64,000 bases of DNA. It comes from Helichrysum umbraculigerum (taxonomy: Eukaryota; Streptophyta; Magnoliopsida; Asterales; Asteraceae). The first letter of the stretch is position 1, and every line of letters starts with the position of its first letter. The notes under the pieces are model-generated. The model searched no databases. It was given only the letters and a program-made list of their open reading frames with translations, and was not told the origin of the DNA. A program made the translations under genes and the position numbers. The stretch lies in NCBI GenBank assembly GCA_949592205.1, contig CATIUR010000003.1:19867501-19931500 (forward strand), read 5' to 3'. Positions 1 through 11,359 of the stretch are shown one piece after another.

Positions 1-134
1 TTCAAATAAACGATTTAACTTTTACTTCCAATTAGTATTTTTATAAAATACTTTCATTAGAAAACATTCTAAAATAATATAAATAAGATTTATTTTATAT
101 TATGACTGGACAAATAAAACACGGGTATTTTGTA

Positions 135-153
135 CTGTGGTTGGAGACCACAG
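135..153 (+). other. Leader hairpin of Tekay LTR
   Basis: Perfect 7-bp stem (CTGTGGT / ACCACAG) with a 5-base loop, just before the C/T-rich leader. Hairpins with different stem sequences sit at the same place in four other Tekay LTR types of the window. Confidence 0.6.
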
Positions 154-589
154 TCCGCGCACTGGGGATCTGTGTTGGACAAAACCCAACCCTCTCCCCA
201 TTTTCACCTCATTTCATCATCTTCTTCTTTTTCATCTTCCCCATTTCTCTCTCAAAATAACCACCACCAATCACCGTCACCACCGCCGAACGCTGCCACC
301 ACCACCATCAACATACATTTTCGGAATCACCATCAAGGGAGGAACAACATTAACAAAGACGACACCCTCGTTTTCTTCCTCGTTTGGCCTCGATTCGCAT
401 TTGTAAGAAATTCCTAAAATCTTAGATTTATTCAATTTGGAGTAATGTTTCGGTGTAATAATGTTTACACAAGTTAGTTATAACCTAAACAACAAAGAAA
501 ACATGATTTTACAGCTTGAAAATGCGTTAGATTTGCGATTATGGCCGGAAAAACGCGACAGCCGCGAGTTTCTGGGCTGGTGTTCATCC

Positions 590-831
590 ATGCGACACAA
601 CGCTTGTGTCGCATGTTGTCTCGCATAATTCCGTTTGTGTCGTATCTTATGCCGTACTCTATGTCGCACCTTGTGTCGCAGACTCCATGCGACACAACCC
701 TTATGTCGCTGTTGAATCAGCATCGCAAGCTTTTGCGACACAACCACTGTGTCGCAGAGCTCCTGTGTCGCACCATGCGACACAACCCTTGTGTCGCATG
801 AACAATTTTTGTGTCGCATGTTATGTCGCAG
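590..831. repeat. Palindromic tandem repeats (GCGACACAA / TTGTGTCGC)
   Basis: About ten occurrences of GCGACACAA or its complement TTGTGTCGC alternate in both orientations, giving many potential stem-loops. Spacers are irregular. The tract lies about 180 bases downstream of the GTAAGA at 403-408, the same order as in the other Tekay LTRs. Confidence 0.8.
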
Positions 832-1766
832 AAAACAGAAAACAACCACATTTTTCCTAAGTGTCGGGAAACGATTTCAAATGACAATTTAAATATGATA
901 CGACTTATACTCAAAACAAATATACTTTATAAAGTATACAAAAGCTCAAACCTAATAATAATATGAATTATTATTACGAATCGTCGGTAACGAACCGCAC
1001 TTACAAACATACGAAATCTCTCGTGTTTAGGACACTAGGAGATTCTACTTGGCACGACTCGTTACACTAGGATGCTAACTTCTCAGGTGAGTTCATAGCC
1101 CCAACTCTTTTACTGTTTTCCAACTGATTTCGGGGCGGGAATGCATACTCCTATTTTACTACTTTCCACTGTATAAAACTTTACAAATGTTTTACAATAG
1201 TTTACGGTAACGGTGCTAGATTACGACATCTATGAACCATTTGACCATACTTAGAGATATTAAGTATGACCGTGTTAGAAGCACTAGAATTATATTACAT
1301 ATGATATCTAGGGAATAAACGCCTCACTACATCAGTGAATTGTTAATTACCAGTAATGACCGGTGGACTTATGAACACCAACTAGAGGCACCGACTTGCT
1401 AGTTTAGCGTTGACTACCTTCACGAACTAGCAGATGACTTTGACTAAGTACTGTAAGTACTTCACGACAGTTAAGTGACGTGTTAACGTACTTTGACTTT
1501 ACACATTACTTCGGAAAAACTAGGTGACGTAGATACGTACCTAACAGATGATTATGATTTGTCCCTATACCTAGGTGACATTCCTGCTGTTTTTAGTAAG
1601 ATTTACTACTGTGAATTACGTAACAACTTGAGGTACTGTTGAGTGCCTGTAACACTTTACTAGCCTTGGGCTAAACTTACTTACGGGCATGTCGTGTACT
1701 GCCAAAACGATTACTTACATCTCCTACTGGAGAATAACGGACGCTGTCACTATATGTGAAGCAAAA

Positions 1767-2410
1767 CGATGCCACGGTGGGTGGCACAAAAACGATACCA
1801 CTATGGTTGGTATTGCGGATTTATGAACGAGCTCACGATACCACGGTGGGTGGTACAACTTACTCAGCATGTGGATTCATGCTCTATCGTAGTTCTGCGG
1901 AACTACACGGTTACTCATTTCAGCATATGGACTTATGCTTTACTTACTTCCAGCAACGGACCTACGAATTATTACGGTCGGGGTCGTTGGCTCAATAACT
2001 GGTTAATCTACTTAAACGTGGTCCTACGGGACGTAACTTGACATTTCCTTTGGGGGATACCCATTACCATCACTGTAGGTGATTACTAGATACTTACGAG
2101 TCGGAGACTCAGGAAAATTTCGAGCTTTTGCTCACTTGACCGTATTTACAAACCGTACTGATATGACACGATTCCAAAATAAATAACTTGATCACGTTGC
2201 CGGGGTGCAACCTTTCATGCCAGGTGGCATAGTGACTTACTAGTACCAGTAGCACAAATACTTGGAACCGTATGTATTAACTGTACCATATTGCCGGGGA
2301 ACAATACAGGCTGTCTACGGATTCTTCCCGTTGGATCTCTTTCAACCAGTAGCATGACAGTTATTAACCTTACGCTACACCCGTATACATATTGCCAGGT
2401 GGCAATAACG
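1767..2410. repeat. Series of short hairpins with different stems
   Basis: At least seven short stem-loops: TGCCAC..GTGGCA, ATACCA..TGGTAT, TACCAC..GTGGTA, GTTGC..GCAAC, ATGCC-AGGT-GGCAT, ATTG..CAAT and TATTGCC-AGGT-GGCAATA. Stem sequence varies while pairing is kept. All lie in the 3' half of the LTR. Confidence 0.55.
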
Positions 2411-2931
2411 TACCTGATAACACACCCACTGGGAATTGGTTCCCTTTACTTGACTAAAAACCTATTGATTAGGTTCACCTGTTTACCATAAATTTCTCAC
2501 AATTACCTTGAGAGGTAATCATTACTATTTAAACTGTTAAACTTGATTTACATTTCTGAATGAAATACATAGTTTTGAACTACTTGTTATTACAAATTAC
2601 TTGTTAACTCACCAGCTTTTCAGCTGACCTTTTAGTGTGCATTCTCAGGTACACTGCTGTAGTAGGATTGGCCTACAGGATTCTAGCTCGAGTCGCATGT
2701 TTTCAACACTCAAGACATTTATTGCATTTACTTCAGTACTAGTAAAATGTAATAGTATTTTTATGCGAACTCGCAACTTGTAAACACTTTAATTTCAGAA
2801 ATGTATAACTACTTTCAAACGTCTCATTTAGAGTCGTTCACTATGTAACTTATGCTGTGATTACCGGATTAGTAACAGCCAAAATTCGCTTCCGCAAATC
2901 ATAAAATTTGGGGGTGTTACACTTAGTGTAG

Positions 2932-2967
2932 AAACATTGGGGACAGTGTTTATTTCTAAGTGTGGGA
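2932..2967 (+). other. Upstream hairpin plus AAGTGTGGGA module (Athila)
   Basis: Stem AAACATTG / CAGTGTTT with loop GGGA, then six bases, then AAGTGTGGGA. The same arrangement recurs at the true polypurine tract (4521-4555) and in the second Athila element (38994-39026 and 43022-43055). Confidence 0.65.
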
Positions 2968-4520
2968 TAGCGGTATATCCCTCGTCTGTCAAAATATATG
3001 TTTAAGTTGATCTAGAAACATGCTAGTCCTCAAAACAAATTTTCAACCCTTATTTTGCCAAAATTTTCAAAAATTTAAACTTTTCTGAGCCATAAAGTAA
3101 GATGAAGTACAGATTTTTTTTACAAGTATGTCAAAAGTTGGTAAATATGAGGTCGAAATCATGTCGGATTCTAAACAATTTAAGATGAGGATCTAAGAGG
3201 GGCATCGCACGACTGGACACATACAACCCATTTTTGCGGTGAGGAATTTGAGCCTTAGAAGCATTCATTTTAAATGCTTCACTGTTCGTTTGTTGTGTGT
3301 GACCGGTGCACGCATTTCTGAATTAGAACTTGCCCCAGGTATACATTTCGAGATCACATTGACAGGTGTCATACGTGACATAGGTACGATTAGAGGACCT
3401 TGACATTCCTTAGGATTTAAACCCCTTTTCACATATCTTTTCAAGCCCAAAACCCTTCCAACACTCAATTTTAGTGTTGATGATCCGCTTAGAAAACCCT
3501 GTTGAGCCTTAGCCTATTTTTCTTTTATACACCCAAATTTTTAAACCCCTTATTACCCTACCCACCAAAAACTTATCTTGGTATTTTTAAAAGAAGAAAT
3601 ATTTAGGTATTCCTTTTTGTTTTCACTCCAAAAATCACAAATAATGTTTACAAAAACTTCTCGTGTATGTTTTATTGATCTATACAGAAAAAAATCGAGA
3701 GTCATGTGGTGTGAAAAATTGGCACCAAAGTAAACTCAAAAAAATCATCAAAGGATTGAAAAATGAAAATAAGAAGGGATCTCAAGAAGGGAAATAAAAG
3801 AAAATCCCTTAGAAATTTCTTGGCAAGAAAAATCTAAGCCCAAAAATAGAAATAGAAATAGAAAAGAAAAGAAAAAGAAAAGAAAATAGCGGAAATAAAG
3901 CTAAGTGCTTCAACTCTCTCGAAAACTCGACTCTTCAAAGAAATATCATTCCATGTGTTTTCAAAAGATAGAAGTCAAAATAGCTATCTTATCCCCCAAA
4001 AGTGTTATCCGTTTTCGTTTTCATTAAAAAGGATATCTAGATAGAGTTTTTTTTAGAAGTCCCAAGATAAGCAAACACCCGTAAAAACCTAGATACCCCC
4101 AATCTATCCATACCCTTTAAAACCCACACCAAACACTACAACCTATTTGAATGTCCTGGGATAATCAGTACCGTTCCTGTCTAAGTGATGGAGATTTGAT
4201 CCTCGGGCAAGCCTATGACGACGAGTGTTGTACGACTGGTACTTGAGCGATTTTTCATTTGGCTTAGGATAATAGGAACCCCGATACACTTTGAGTGAAT
4301 TGAGTGACCACCGGTGAGATAGCCCAGTCGTGTATATTCCACAAATTCAAGAATTGAAAGTTTGCCTAAGTGAATCATCTTGAAAACCTTTTGATACTTT
4401 ATGTGAACACCTTTTATTTATCTAACAGGCGAATACTTGTTTCCAATCTGTATGAATTCTTCTTTGTGGGTCAAAATCAAAAAAAAAAAATTTATATATG
4501 GTGAATTATAAGAGGGTAAG

Positions 4521-4559
4521 TTTGCTTGAGGACAAGCAAATGTCTAAGTGTGGGATATT
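4521..4559 (+). other. 3' hairpin and polypurine tract of Athila
   Basis: Perfect 8-bp stem TTTGCTTG / CAAGCAAA with loop AGGA, five bases, then AAGTGTGGGATATT directly before the LTR start at 4560. A purine-rich tract immediately upstream of an LTR is where plus-strand DNA synthesis is primed in LTR retrotransposons. Confidence 0.75.
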
Positions 4560-4923
4560 TGATAACACGCAAAAAGTCATGTTTTTACGTGCATTAATCT
4601 CACCTTTTTAGCCCGATATGTGACGAAACTAATCAAAATAGATACTTTATCATTAAAACTCGTAACATGGGCCAAAATAAAGACAAATAATTCAAAATTC
4701 AACTAAAATGGTCGAAAAACACGATAAATCTAACGAATACGATCATAAGCATTCTCGTTCACTCGTTCTAGCACTTTTTGAGCTACACAAAGAATTATGA
4801 CCTCTAACTTATGTCATTTTTTCGTTAGGAAAATACGAACGCGTGGATATAAAGAACGCTCAAAACGGATAAACGACGAAGAAGTTACGCCCAAACGAAT
4901 AAACGAAGAACCGAAGAACCAGC

Positions 4924-5110
4924 ATACGGCTGAACCAAGCCGTATACGGCTGGCACAGACCGTATACGGCTGTGTCTGGACCGTATACGGCCTGCACAAA
5001 TCGTATACGGCATGTGCTCAGCCGTATACGGCCCAGTTCAGCCGTATTCACCCTATGCACAGCCGTATACGGTCCAGTTCAGCCGTATTCACCCTAACTC
5101 AGCCGTATCG
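4924..5110. repeat. Palindromic tandem repeats (GCCGTATACGGC)
   Basis: About nine copies of the self-complementary core CCGTATACGG or its variants at roughly 20-base spacing, with differing linkers. The tract ends about 100 bases before the TATA box at 5209, so it lies in the presumed U3 promoter region. Confidence 0.85.
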
Positions 5111-5208
5111 TGCGTTTGGGTGATAAAAATCAGGTTTTTATTCGCCTTTGCGATACGGTTGTGCATTTCATGGTTTGGATACGGTCTACGGATACGGTTG
5201 TGCGATCT

Positions 5209-5218
5209 CTATATATAG
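5209..5218 (+). promoter_or_regulatory. Probable TATA box of LTR A
   Basis: CTATATATAG followed by a C/T-rich tract (TCTCATTCTTTCTCTC) typical of plant transcribed leaders. The position matches the TATAAATA boxes of LTRs B and C. Confidence 0.55.
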
Positions 5219-6754
5219 AAGCCTCATTTCATCATTCTAAAACATGTTTTCTCATTCTTTCTCTCTTTCTCTCACTACTCTCTCTCTAAATTCAGTTAGT
5301 TAGTTAGTTAATTAGGTTAGTTAAGCTAGTAGATTAGTAGCTTACTTGTAACGGAGGTGCTCCGAGACTGCGGTGTCGCACGATTTGTAATAACGCTTTG
5401 TCAGGTTCTATTATAATCTCTATCTTGTTATTTTAAATAATGTCGTGCTGTTGCTATACTTGTTTAGAATTACTTGCTAGGATTATTGCCATGCTTAGCT
5501 AGACAAATCTGTGTTTGCTATGATAGTTGCCATGCTAGGGTAGTTATACTTAAATCATGTTGTTACTCTGTCCGTATGCTGTTGAAATATATTTGAATCT
5601 ATGAATTGAATCTCAAATGTTTATCTATCCAACTTATGTTGTGGTTAGTAACATCCTTCTAGGCTTGGCCAATTGCTAGCTGTATGCCGCTAATTATTCT
5701 GTGTCTGATGATCGTTGAACTCGACATGGCCGGTGTTCTCCTGGTTGAAATATTACCGGAGGGAGACACGGAGCGTAGGATTAGAGATAGATTAGATTCA
5801 GGTCATCCAACAAGTGTCTTAGAGAGAACTTTCGGGACACTTGTGACTTAACCATGTACCCCGTCACTCTGCATGATGGACCCCTGCTATGCTGCCTTAC
5901 TGCATGTTCTTGTTTGATTGTTGCTTAGGGTTTGCATTCTAGTATCTGTTATGCTGATTAGTTATATGATTAAGTTTTCGAATGTTTATCAATTGCATAC
6001 ACCAGTTTAAAATGCATAAAATAGTTAAAATGATTTATATGAAATAATGATGAACAATTTAATCAGCCGTTAGACCAGATCATCCCAACTTGTTCCGGTA
6101 GGAAACCCCTGTTCATGTTTTTGTTTATTCAACAATTCATGCCATGATTCGGATATCTCAAATTTCCGAGATTGGGGAACAAGACTCGAGGATAGTTGTT
6201 GGTTAAATTGGTTGCTACATTTGGGACAACTTCCGGTGTAGTTTACATTCCATAACTGTTATCCACGTGACATGTTATTTATCTGATTGCGGACAACTCT
6301 ACGTTAGATAGATAATAGGCTAGGAGTTATGGCTCATTAGGAAATATAGCTGTCATCTTAACTAAGGCTTTATCCCATTAACTACCCCTAAATAGCATGA
6401 GTAATTATCATAGTAAACACTCGCTTCACCTATAAGTTCTCGTTGCCACCTCACCTCCACTTTACTTTATTTTAATTTTAGATAATTAGTAGTTAGTTAA
6501 AACCAAAACCAACCAAAATCTCTTTTAAACCCTAGCTAAATCCCCATAGATAACTAAAGTCCTAGATCCCATGCCCGTTGTAGTTTGAAGAACGACCCTA
6601 GGTCATACCTATCGCTGTACTGACCCACAGCTTTAGTATACTTAGGTCCAGCAAAAACAAATTTTAAAACCCACTGATCCAGCCAAGCGGGAGGCCCACA
6701 ACGATAGGAAGCGATTCCTAAAAGACCGACCGTTCGGTTGGCATCAAGCTTTCT

Positions 6755-6767
6755 TGGCGCCGCTGCC
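6755..6767 (+). other. Primer-binding site, tRNA-Asp type
   Basis: TGGCGCCGCTGCC (continuing GGGGA) matches the 3' end complement of plant tRNA-Asp, the primer usual for Athila and Tat elements. One base differs from the expected TGGCGCCGTTGCC. Confidence 0.8.
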
Positions 6768-6815
6768 GGGGACTACAACGACCGATTTAGGAATTTAGTT
6801 GTCTTAAGTTTTTAA

Positions 6816-7349
6816 GTGATCCTTTCGGAAGATCAATATCATCCGAAAGTTCCTTTTCTGTTCTTTCCTTTCCAAAACTCTCTTTTCTACCAAACCCGAA
6901 CTTCATCAGCTATGACGAATCGTATTACTCTCGCCTCAACCTGTGCACCACTACTGGAAGGAAGAGGAGGACCTATCGTGCTGCCCGACGAAAACTTTGA
7001 AATTAAGCCTAGCGTTATCAAGTTACTCAAAACCTTCTGCCAATTTCACAGTTTTCCGCTCGATGATCCAAATTCACATTTGGATAGATTCATCAATCAT
7101 TCTGATTCCTGTGAGCAATCAGGGATTTCAAGAGAAGTCTCCCGACTATATCTTTTTCCCTATTATTTATCTTCGCGTGCTCGAACCTGGTTTGATGAAC
7201 TCGAACCCAATTCGATTCATACTTGGGAGGAGTTGGCTACTAAGTTTATGGCTAAGTTTTTCCCTCCTTCCAAGCAAACCAAGCTCAAGGATGACATCGT
7301 CAGTTTCCGACAAGGAACCAATGAATCGTTGTATCTAGCATGGGAATGA
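6816..7349 (+). pseudogene. gag: Athila gag, N-terminal part
   Basis: 177 codons that carry the plant retrotransposon gag domain: a run with YLFPYYLSSRARTWFDELEP, then TWEELATKFMAKFFPPSK and a FRQGTNESLYLAWE segment. Gag forms the virus-like particle that packages element RNA. The likely start is the second in-frame ATG at 6912, because the first ATG at 6816 leads into a low-complexity segment. The frame ends at a TGA (7347-7349) exactly where family members have Arg in AWERF, so this is probably a CGA-to-TGA change. The same frame continues from 7350. Confidence 0.85.
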
Positions 7350-8594
7350 TTTAAGAAGATGCTTAACAGATGTCCGAATCATCAAATGGGTAAGACGAAC
7401 CTAATCATCATATTCTACAATGGTCTGACTCCTCAGCACAAGTCAACCCTCGATGCTGCTTCTCAAGGAAATTTCATGTCACACACTTCTGAAGAGGCCT
7501 GGGAGCTAGTTGAGATGATAGCAATGCATCAACATGACTGGGAGTTTGGCGAACCGGCTAACGAAGTAACTAGTACTTCAAGCCTATCCTTGGAAGCTCT
7601 GCAAGCTCAAGTGGACAATCTCTCCAGAGTTTTCAAGGATCTTCAGTCTTCTACACCTCAGCCTCGTAAAGGTACGGAAGAAATTCTTGTCACTACTGTT
7701 AAAAACCCTGAATCGAACTTTCATTCTAAACCTTTCATTCAGCGGCCAACCAATAACCCACCTACTCAGTTTCTGCAACCTTTATCCTCTAATATGTCAG
7801 ATTCCCCCGTAAATTCTCAACAACACTATAATGAAACTTTGACTAATTTCATGGTTGAACAAATGAACATAAATAAACAAGTAATAGATTTTCAAGACAA
7901 AATTGATGCTTTACTTAGAATATCAGAAGATTTGATCAAAAACTTGGAAATTAGTCTTAAACAACTGTTTTTAAAAGTTGAGAACCAAGGAGGAATCATG
8001 GTCATCACTAGAGGAGGTAAAGAGACCAGAAATGAGAAGTCCTCAGATAATTCTTCAAATCAACTTCCTATCTCTGAACCGACCACTGATCCAGTGCCTA
8101 GTGACACCCCTGTCACTGCACCAGATCTAGTATCACCTAAAGCCCCAGAAATCATTCCACGAACTAGGATACCCTTCCCTGGTAGGCTTAAGAAAGAGAA
8201 ACAGGAAGCACAATTTGGGAAATATCTAGAAATGTTTAAAAGCCTGCACTTAAACGTTAGACTATTAGACGCTTTAGTAGAGATGCCTAGTTGTGCTAAG
8301 TTTTTCAAAGAACTCATCTCAAATAAGGAAAAATTAAGACAAATAGTTAGTTTACCCTTAGATGCTGAATGCTCAGCAATCATGTTACATGGCCTTCCAC
8401 CCAAACTAGGAGATACTGGCCGTTTCACTATTCCCTGTTTTCTTCAAAACATACAAGTTAGTAACGCCTTAGCTGACCTAGGAGCTAGTGTCAATCTTAT
8501 GCCTTACTCTCTCTATAAGAAACTAGGATTAGGTGAACTGCTACACACTCAAATGACCATCCAATTAGCTGATAGATCAGTTAAACTCCCCTGA
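7350..8594 (+). pseudogene. gag-pro: Athila gag C-terminus and aspartic protease
   Basis: Continues the upstream gag frame after the nonsense codon; the first ATG is at 7359. The N-terminal part is the rest of the gag domain (RCPNHQM near the start). The middle (about residues 75-225) is linker with Gln/Pro-rich stretches. The C-terminal part holds a retroviral-type protease: the active-site region reads ALADLGASVNLMPYSLYKKL, where Athila-type elements show D-L-G-A rather than the usual D-T/S-G-A. A TGA at 8592-8594 cuts the protease, again where an Arg is expected (after VKLP). Protease-like sequence continues in the same frame to about 8690. Confidence 0.85.
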
Positions 8595-9119
8595 GGAATT
8601 GCTGAAGATATAATGGTCCGAGTCGGTAAATTTATCTTCCTAGTTGAGTTTGTCATTATGGATATTGAGGAAGATGCCCACGTTCCCTCATCCTTGGTAG
8701 ACCTTTCCTAAACACTGCCAAGGCTGTGATAGATGTAAACGAAAAATCTTTAAAACTGAGGGTCGGAGCGGAGGAAGTCACCTTTAATATCGATAAGTTG
8801 ATGAAGCACCCTATGGGAGAAGATCTTGGTCTTGTGGATGCCATGCAGGAAATATATGACGAGCATTTGGAGGAGATTCTAGCAGTCAGCAGTAACGAAC
8901 ATTTCTCCGGCACTGTCATCACCAAAAGAAGACTTTGCCAGGATGACATCGGACTCTGCTCGGCTATCTCCGACCAATCAGCACCTTCCGGAGAGCTGCT
9001 ATTTCCCTTACCTGAAATGAAGAATCCTTTAGCACCGCCTAACTACTCTCCCACAAACAACTCCGTTGTTGCTGTTCCTTTAGGCGAAGGCATCCCTATC
9101 CCACTTTATGGTGAAAGAA
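8595..9119 (+). pseudogene. pol: Athila protease end and protease-RT linker
   Basis: After the TGA the protease frame runs on, then a frameshift near 8687 moves homology to the frame read at 8690-9166 (ILGRPFLNTAKAVIDV, then VTFNIDKLMKHP). ITKRRLCQDDIGLC marks the usual linker before the RT. From about 9030 to 9119 the frame is Pro-rich and the expected RT fingers and palm, including the YxDD-type catalytic motif, are missing, consistent with an internal deletion of several hundred bases. The downstream thumb segment begins near 9110 in another frame. Confidence 0.75.
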
Positions 9120-9281
9120 GGAATAGTTTTAGGACATCGAATATCAAAATCTGGAATCGAAGTTGACAAAGCCAAAGTTGAGACTATTGCCAAACTTCCG
9201 CCACCTACTTCTGTTAAAGCCATTCGCAGTTTTCTAGGTCACGTCGGAATCTACCGTCGCTTTATCAAGGATTTCTCTTAG
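9110..9281 (+). pseudogene. pol: Athila RT thumb remnant
   Basis: A frame across 9110-9281 reads VKEGIVLGHRISKSGIEVDK and SFLGHVGIYRRFIKDFS, the conserved RT thumb/connection segment of plant Ty3 elements. It ends at an in-frame TAG (9279-9281). The catalytic half of the RT is absent upstream. Confidence 0.75.
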
Positions 9282-10443
9282 ATCTCTCGACCTATGACGC
9301 ACCTTCTCGAGAAGGATACTCCGTTTATCTTTTCAGATGACTGTCTTAAAGCTTTCAACATTTTGAAGGATCAGCTCACACATGTACCGATCATGGTCGC
9401 CCCCGATTGGAGTCTTCCGTTTGAGATCATGTGCGATGCTAGTGACTTCGTTGTTGGAGCTGTCTTAGGGCAAAGGAAGGAGAAGCAGTTTCAGTCAATC
9501 TACTACGCCAGCAAGACACTCACTAATGCACAAGAGAATTACACCACAACAAAGAAAGAGCTTCTTGCGGTAGTATTCGCTTTTGATAAATTTCGTTCTT
9601 ATTTAATATTGTCCAAAACTATTGTCTATACAGATCACTTAGCCTTGAAGTATCTCTTCAAAAAGCAAGACGCTAAGCCAAGACTGCTTAGATGGATTCT
9701 CCTCCTCCAAGATTTTGACATAGAAATCAAGGATAAAAAGGGAGCCGAGAATGTCGCAGCAGATCATCTTAGTCGATTGGAAAATCCGTCGATGGAGAAG
9801 CTTGATGAGAGAGAGATTCAAGACCAGTTTCCTGAAGAACAACTCATGAATATCGGAGGATACCAAAAGGGATCTCAATTCACTTACAACCCTTGGTATG
9901 CAGACTACGCAAATTATCTGGTTGGAGGAATTGTGCCAAAAGGAATGCCCACCTCTAGAAGACGCACATTCTTTAGAGACGTAAAGAACTACTATTGGGA
10001 CGATCCATACTTATTTAAAGTATGCTCAGACCAAATCATCAGAAGATGCGAAGACGAGAGGGAGGCAAGGAACATTCTTCACCAAAGTCATCACGGACCA
10101 ACTGGAGGACATCATGGAGCAAATATGACCGCAAGGAAGGTATACGATTTCGGATTCTATTGGCCATCTATATTCAGAGACGCTCACGACCTGGTAAAAC
10201 GTTGTGATGCTTGCCAAAGGTTTGGAAGTATCTCACGGAGGAGTGAAATGCCACTTACTAACATCTAGGCCTGCGAGATCTTTGATATATGGGGGTTGGA
10301 TTTTATGGGACCATTCCCAAAATCATATGGGAAAGAGTATATTCTGGTTGCTGTCGATTACGTCTCCAGATGGGCCGAAGCTCAAGCATTTCCTACAAAT
10401 GATTCCCGAGTAGTGGTGAAATTCTTAAAGCAGCTCTTATTCT
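9282..10443 (+). pseudogene. pol: Athila RNase H and integrase N-terminus
   Basis: The open stretch 9294-10268 (324 codons) starts with the RT-connection segment LLEKDTPFIFSDDCLKAF. RNase H signatures follow: MCDASDFVVGAVLGQRK, ENYTTTKKELLAVVFAFDKF and VYTDHLALKYLF. Then come the integrase zinc-binding region (HQSHHGPTGGHHGANM, CDACQRFG) and, after a TAG at 10266-10268, the start of the integrase core (GLDFMGPFPKS, VAVDYVSRWAEA). The core stops at about 10443 before the second and third catalytic residues, where Copia sequence begins. RNase H degrades template RNA and integrase inserts the cDNA; this copy can do neither. Confidence 0.85.
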
Positions 10444-10453
10444 TAAAGTAGCT

Positions 10454-11359
10454 ATGAAAGACTTGGGAGATGCTGCATATATTCTTGGTATAAAGATTTA
10501 TAGAGATAGGTCGAGACGTCTCATAGGACTTAGCCAGGACACATACTTAGATAAAATTTTGAAAAGATTCAAAATGGAGAACTCTAAGAAAGGGAATCTA
10601 CCCTTACATCATGGCATTAAGATCAGTAAGGATCTTTGTCCGAAATCTAAGGAAGAATCGGATAGAATGAGTCGAGTCCCATATGTTTCGGCTATAGGAT
10701 CGATCATGTATGCCATGACGTGTACGAGGCCTGATGTCTCATTTGCTTTGAGCTTAGTGAGTCGACATCAGCAGAATCCTAGTGAAGGTCATTGGACAGC
10801 TGTAAAGAATATTCTTAAGTATTTGAGAAATACTAAAGACAGGTTCTTGGTTTATGGTGGAGAAGAAGAACTCAGAGTAACGGGTTATAGTGATGCAAGT
10901 TTCCAAACAGATAGAGATGATAGCCGTTCACAGTCTGTTTGGGTATTCTTACTGAATGGGGGAGCGATGACATGGAAAAGTTCCAAGCAAGATACGGTGG
11001 TAGACTCAACGTGCGAGTCTGAGTACATAGCGGCTTCCGAGGCTTCAAAGGAAGCCATCTGGATTAAGAATTTCATTGGAGATCTTGGAGTTGTTCCAAT
11101 GGTTCAAGACCCCATTGAAATATTCTGTGATAACGAAAGTGCGGTTGCCTTGAGTAGAGAACCCAAGGATCACGAAAAGTCAAAGAATATTGAAAGAAAA
11201 TACCATTTTGTTCGAAGGAAAGTAGAAGAGGGACACGTGATTGTGAAGAGCATAAGATCAGAGAATAATCCGGCTGATCCATTCACAAAGCCACTTGGAA
11301 AATCCAAACATGATGAGCATGCTAGGAGCATAGGCTTAAGAGATAATGTAAAGTTTTAG
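10454..11359 (+). pseudogene. pol: Copia RT C-terminus and RNase H
   Basis: 301 codons, open to a normal TAG, but only the last part of a Copia polyprotein. The start shows the RT thumb (MKDLGDAAYILGIKIYRD, LSQDTYLDKILKRF), then PYVSAIGSIMYAMTCTRPD and the RNase H motifs YSDASFQTDRDD, STCESEYIAASEA and FCDNESAV. It ends with NPADPFTKPLGKSKHDEH. The ATG at 10454 is an internal Met. GAG, protease, integrase and the RT catalytic motif are absent. The frame itself is undamaged, so the truncation is the main lesion. Confidence 0.9.

Larger units (their letters stand above)
1..2921 (+). repeat. Tekay/Del-type LTR, plus sense, left end outside window
   Basis: The stretch ends in a terminal motif (GCTTCCGCAAATCAT then GGGGGTGTTACA at 2921) that is the sense-strand 3' end of the Tekay LTRs elsewhere in this window. 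Internal landmarks occur in the same order as in those LTRs: a hairpin at 135-153, a C/T-rich leader, a GTAAGA at 403, palindromic repeats near 590-831, and the conserved CAGGTGAGTTCATAGCCCC near 1084. The LTR start is not visible. It abuts Athila 3' internal sequence at 2922, so it is a solo LTR or the 3' LTR of an element lying to the left. Short ORFs inside it (for example 130-417, rich in His, Pro and Ser) are leader sequence, not genes. Confidence 0.8.
2922..4559 (+). mobile_element. Athila-type 3' internal region, non-coding
   Basis: Non-coding sequence between the end of a retroelement interior and its 3' LTR. It aligns by eye with 41644-43059: both contain the block GGCATCGCA..GACT..., a later block with GGGATAAT.AG.ACCGTTC and AAGCCTATGACGA, and both end in a hairpin plus AAGTGTGGGATATT next to an LTR starting TGAT. 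No ORF of note. The middle (3590-3900) is A-rich. The left boundary touches the Tekay LTR at 2921. Confidence 0.75.
4560..6745 (+). repeat. Athila-type LTR A
   Basis: Starts TGATAACACGCAAAAAGTCATG right after a polypurine tract. It ends with CA just before a primer-binding site at 6755. The exact end, 6742 or 6745, is uncertain. The start resembles LTR B (26748, 43060) and LTR C (39257). It contains palindromic repeats at 4924-5110 and a TATA box near 5209. It is bordered by 3' internal sequence on the left and 5' internal sequence on the right, so one LTR is shared between two element bodies. Confidence 0.75.
6746..10443 (+). mobile_element. Athila-type 5' internal region with decayed gag-pol (Athila-A)
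   Basis: Order: primer-binding site, gag, protease, remnants of reverse transcriptase, RNase H, start of integrase. It carries several in-frame stops, one clear frameshift, loss of the RT catalytic core, and truncation at about 10443 where Copia sequence begins. It cannot encode a working polyprotein. Confidence 0.85.

Noticed and set aside
130..417. Small His/Pro/Ser-rich protein gene
   Set aside because: Lies in the C/T-rich leader of a Tekay LTR; composition explained by CCACCA-type simple sequence.
590..831. CRISPR-like array
   Set aside because: Repeats are short, palindromic, irregularly spaced and in both orientations, inside an LTR of a plant element.
1..2921. Missing 3' LTR of the family-2 Tekay
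   Set aside because: Opposite orientation (plus sense) and different palindromic repeat type.
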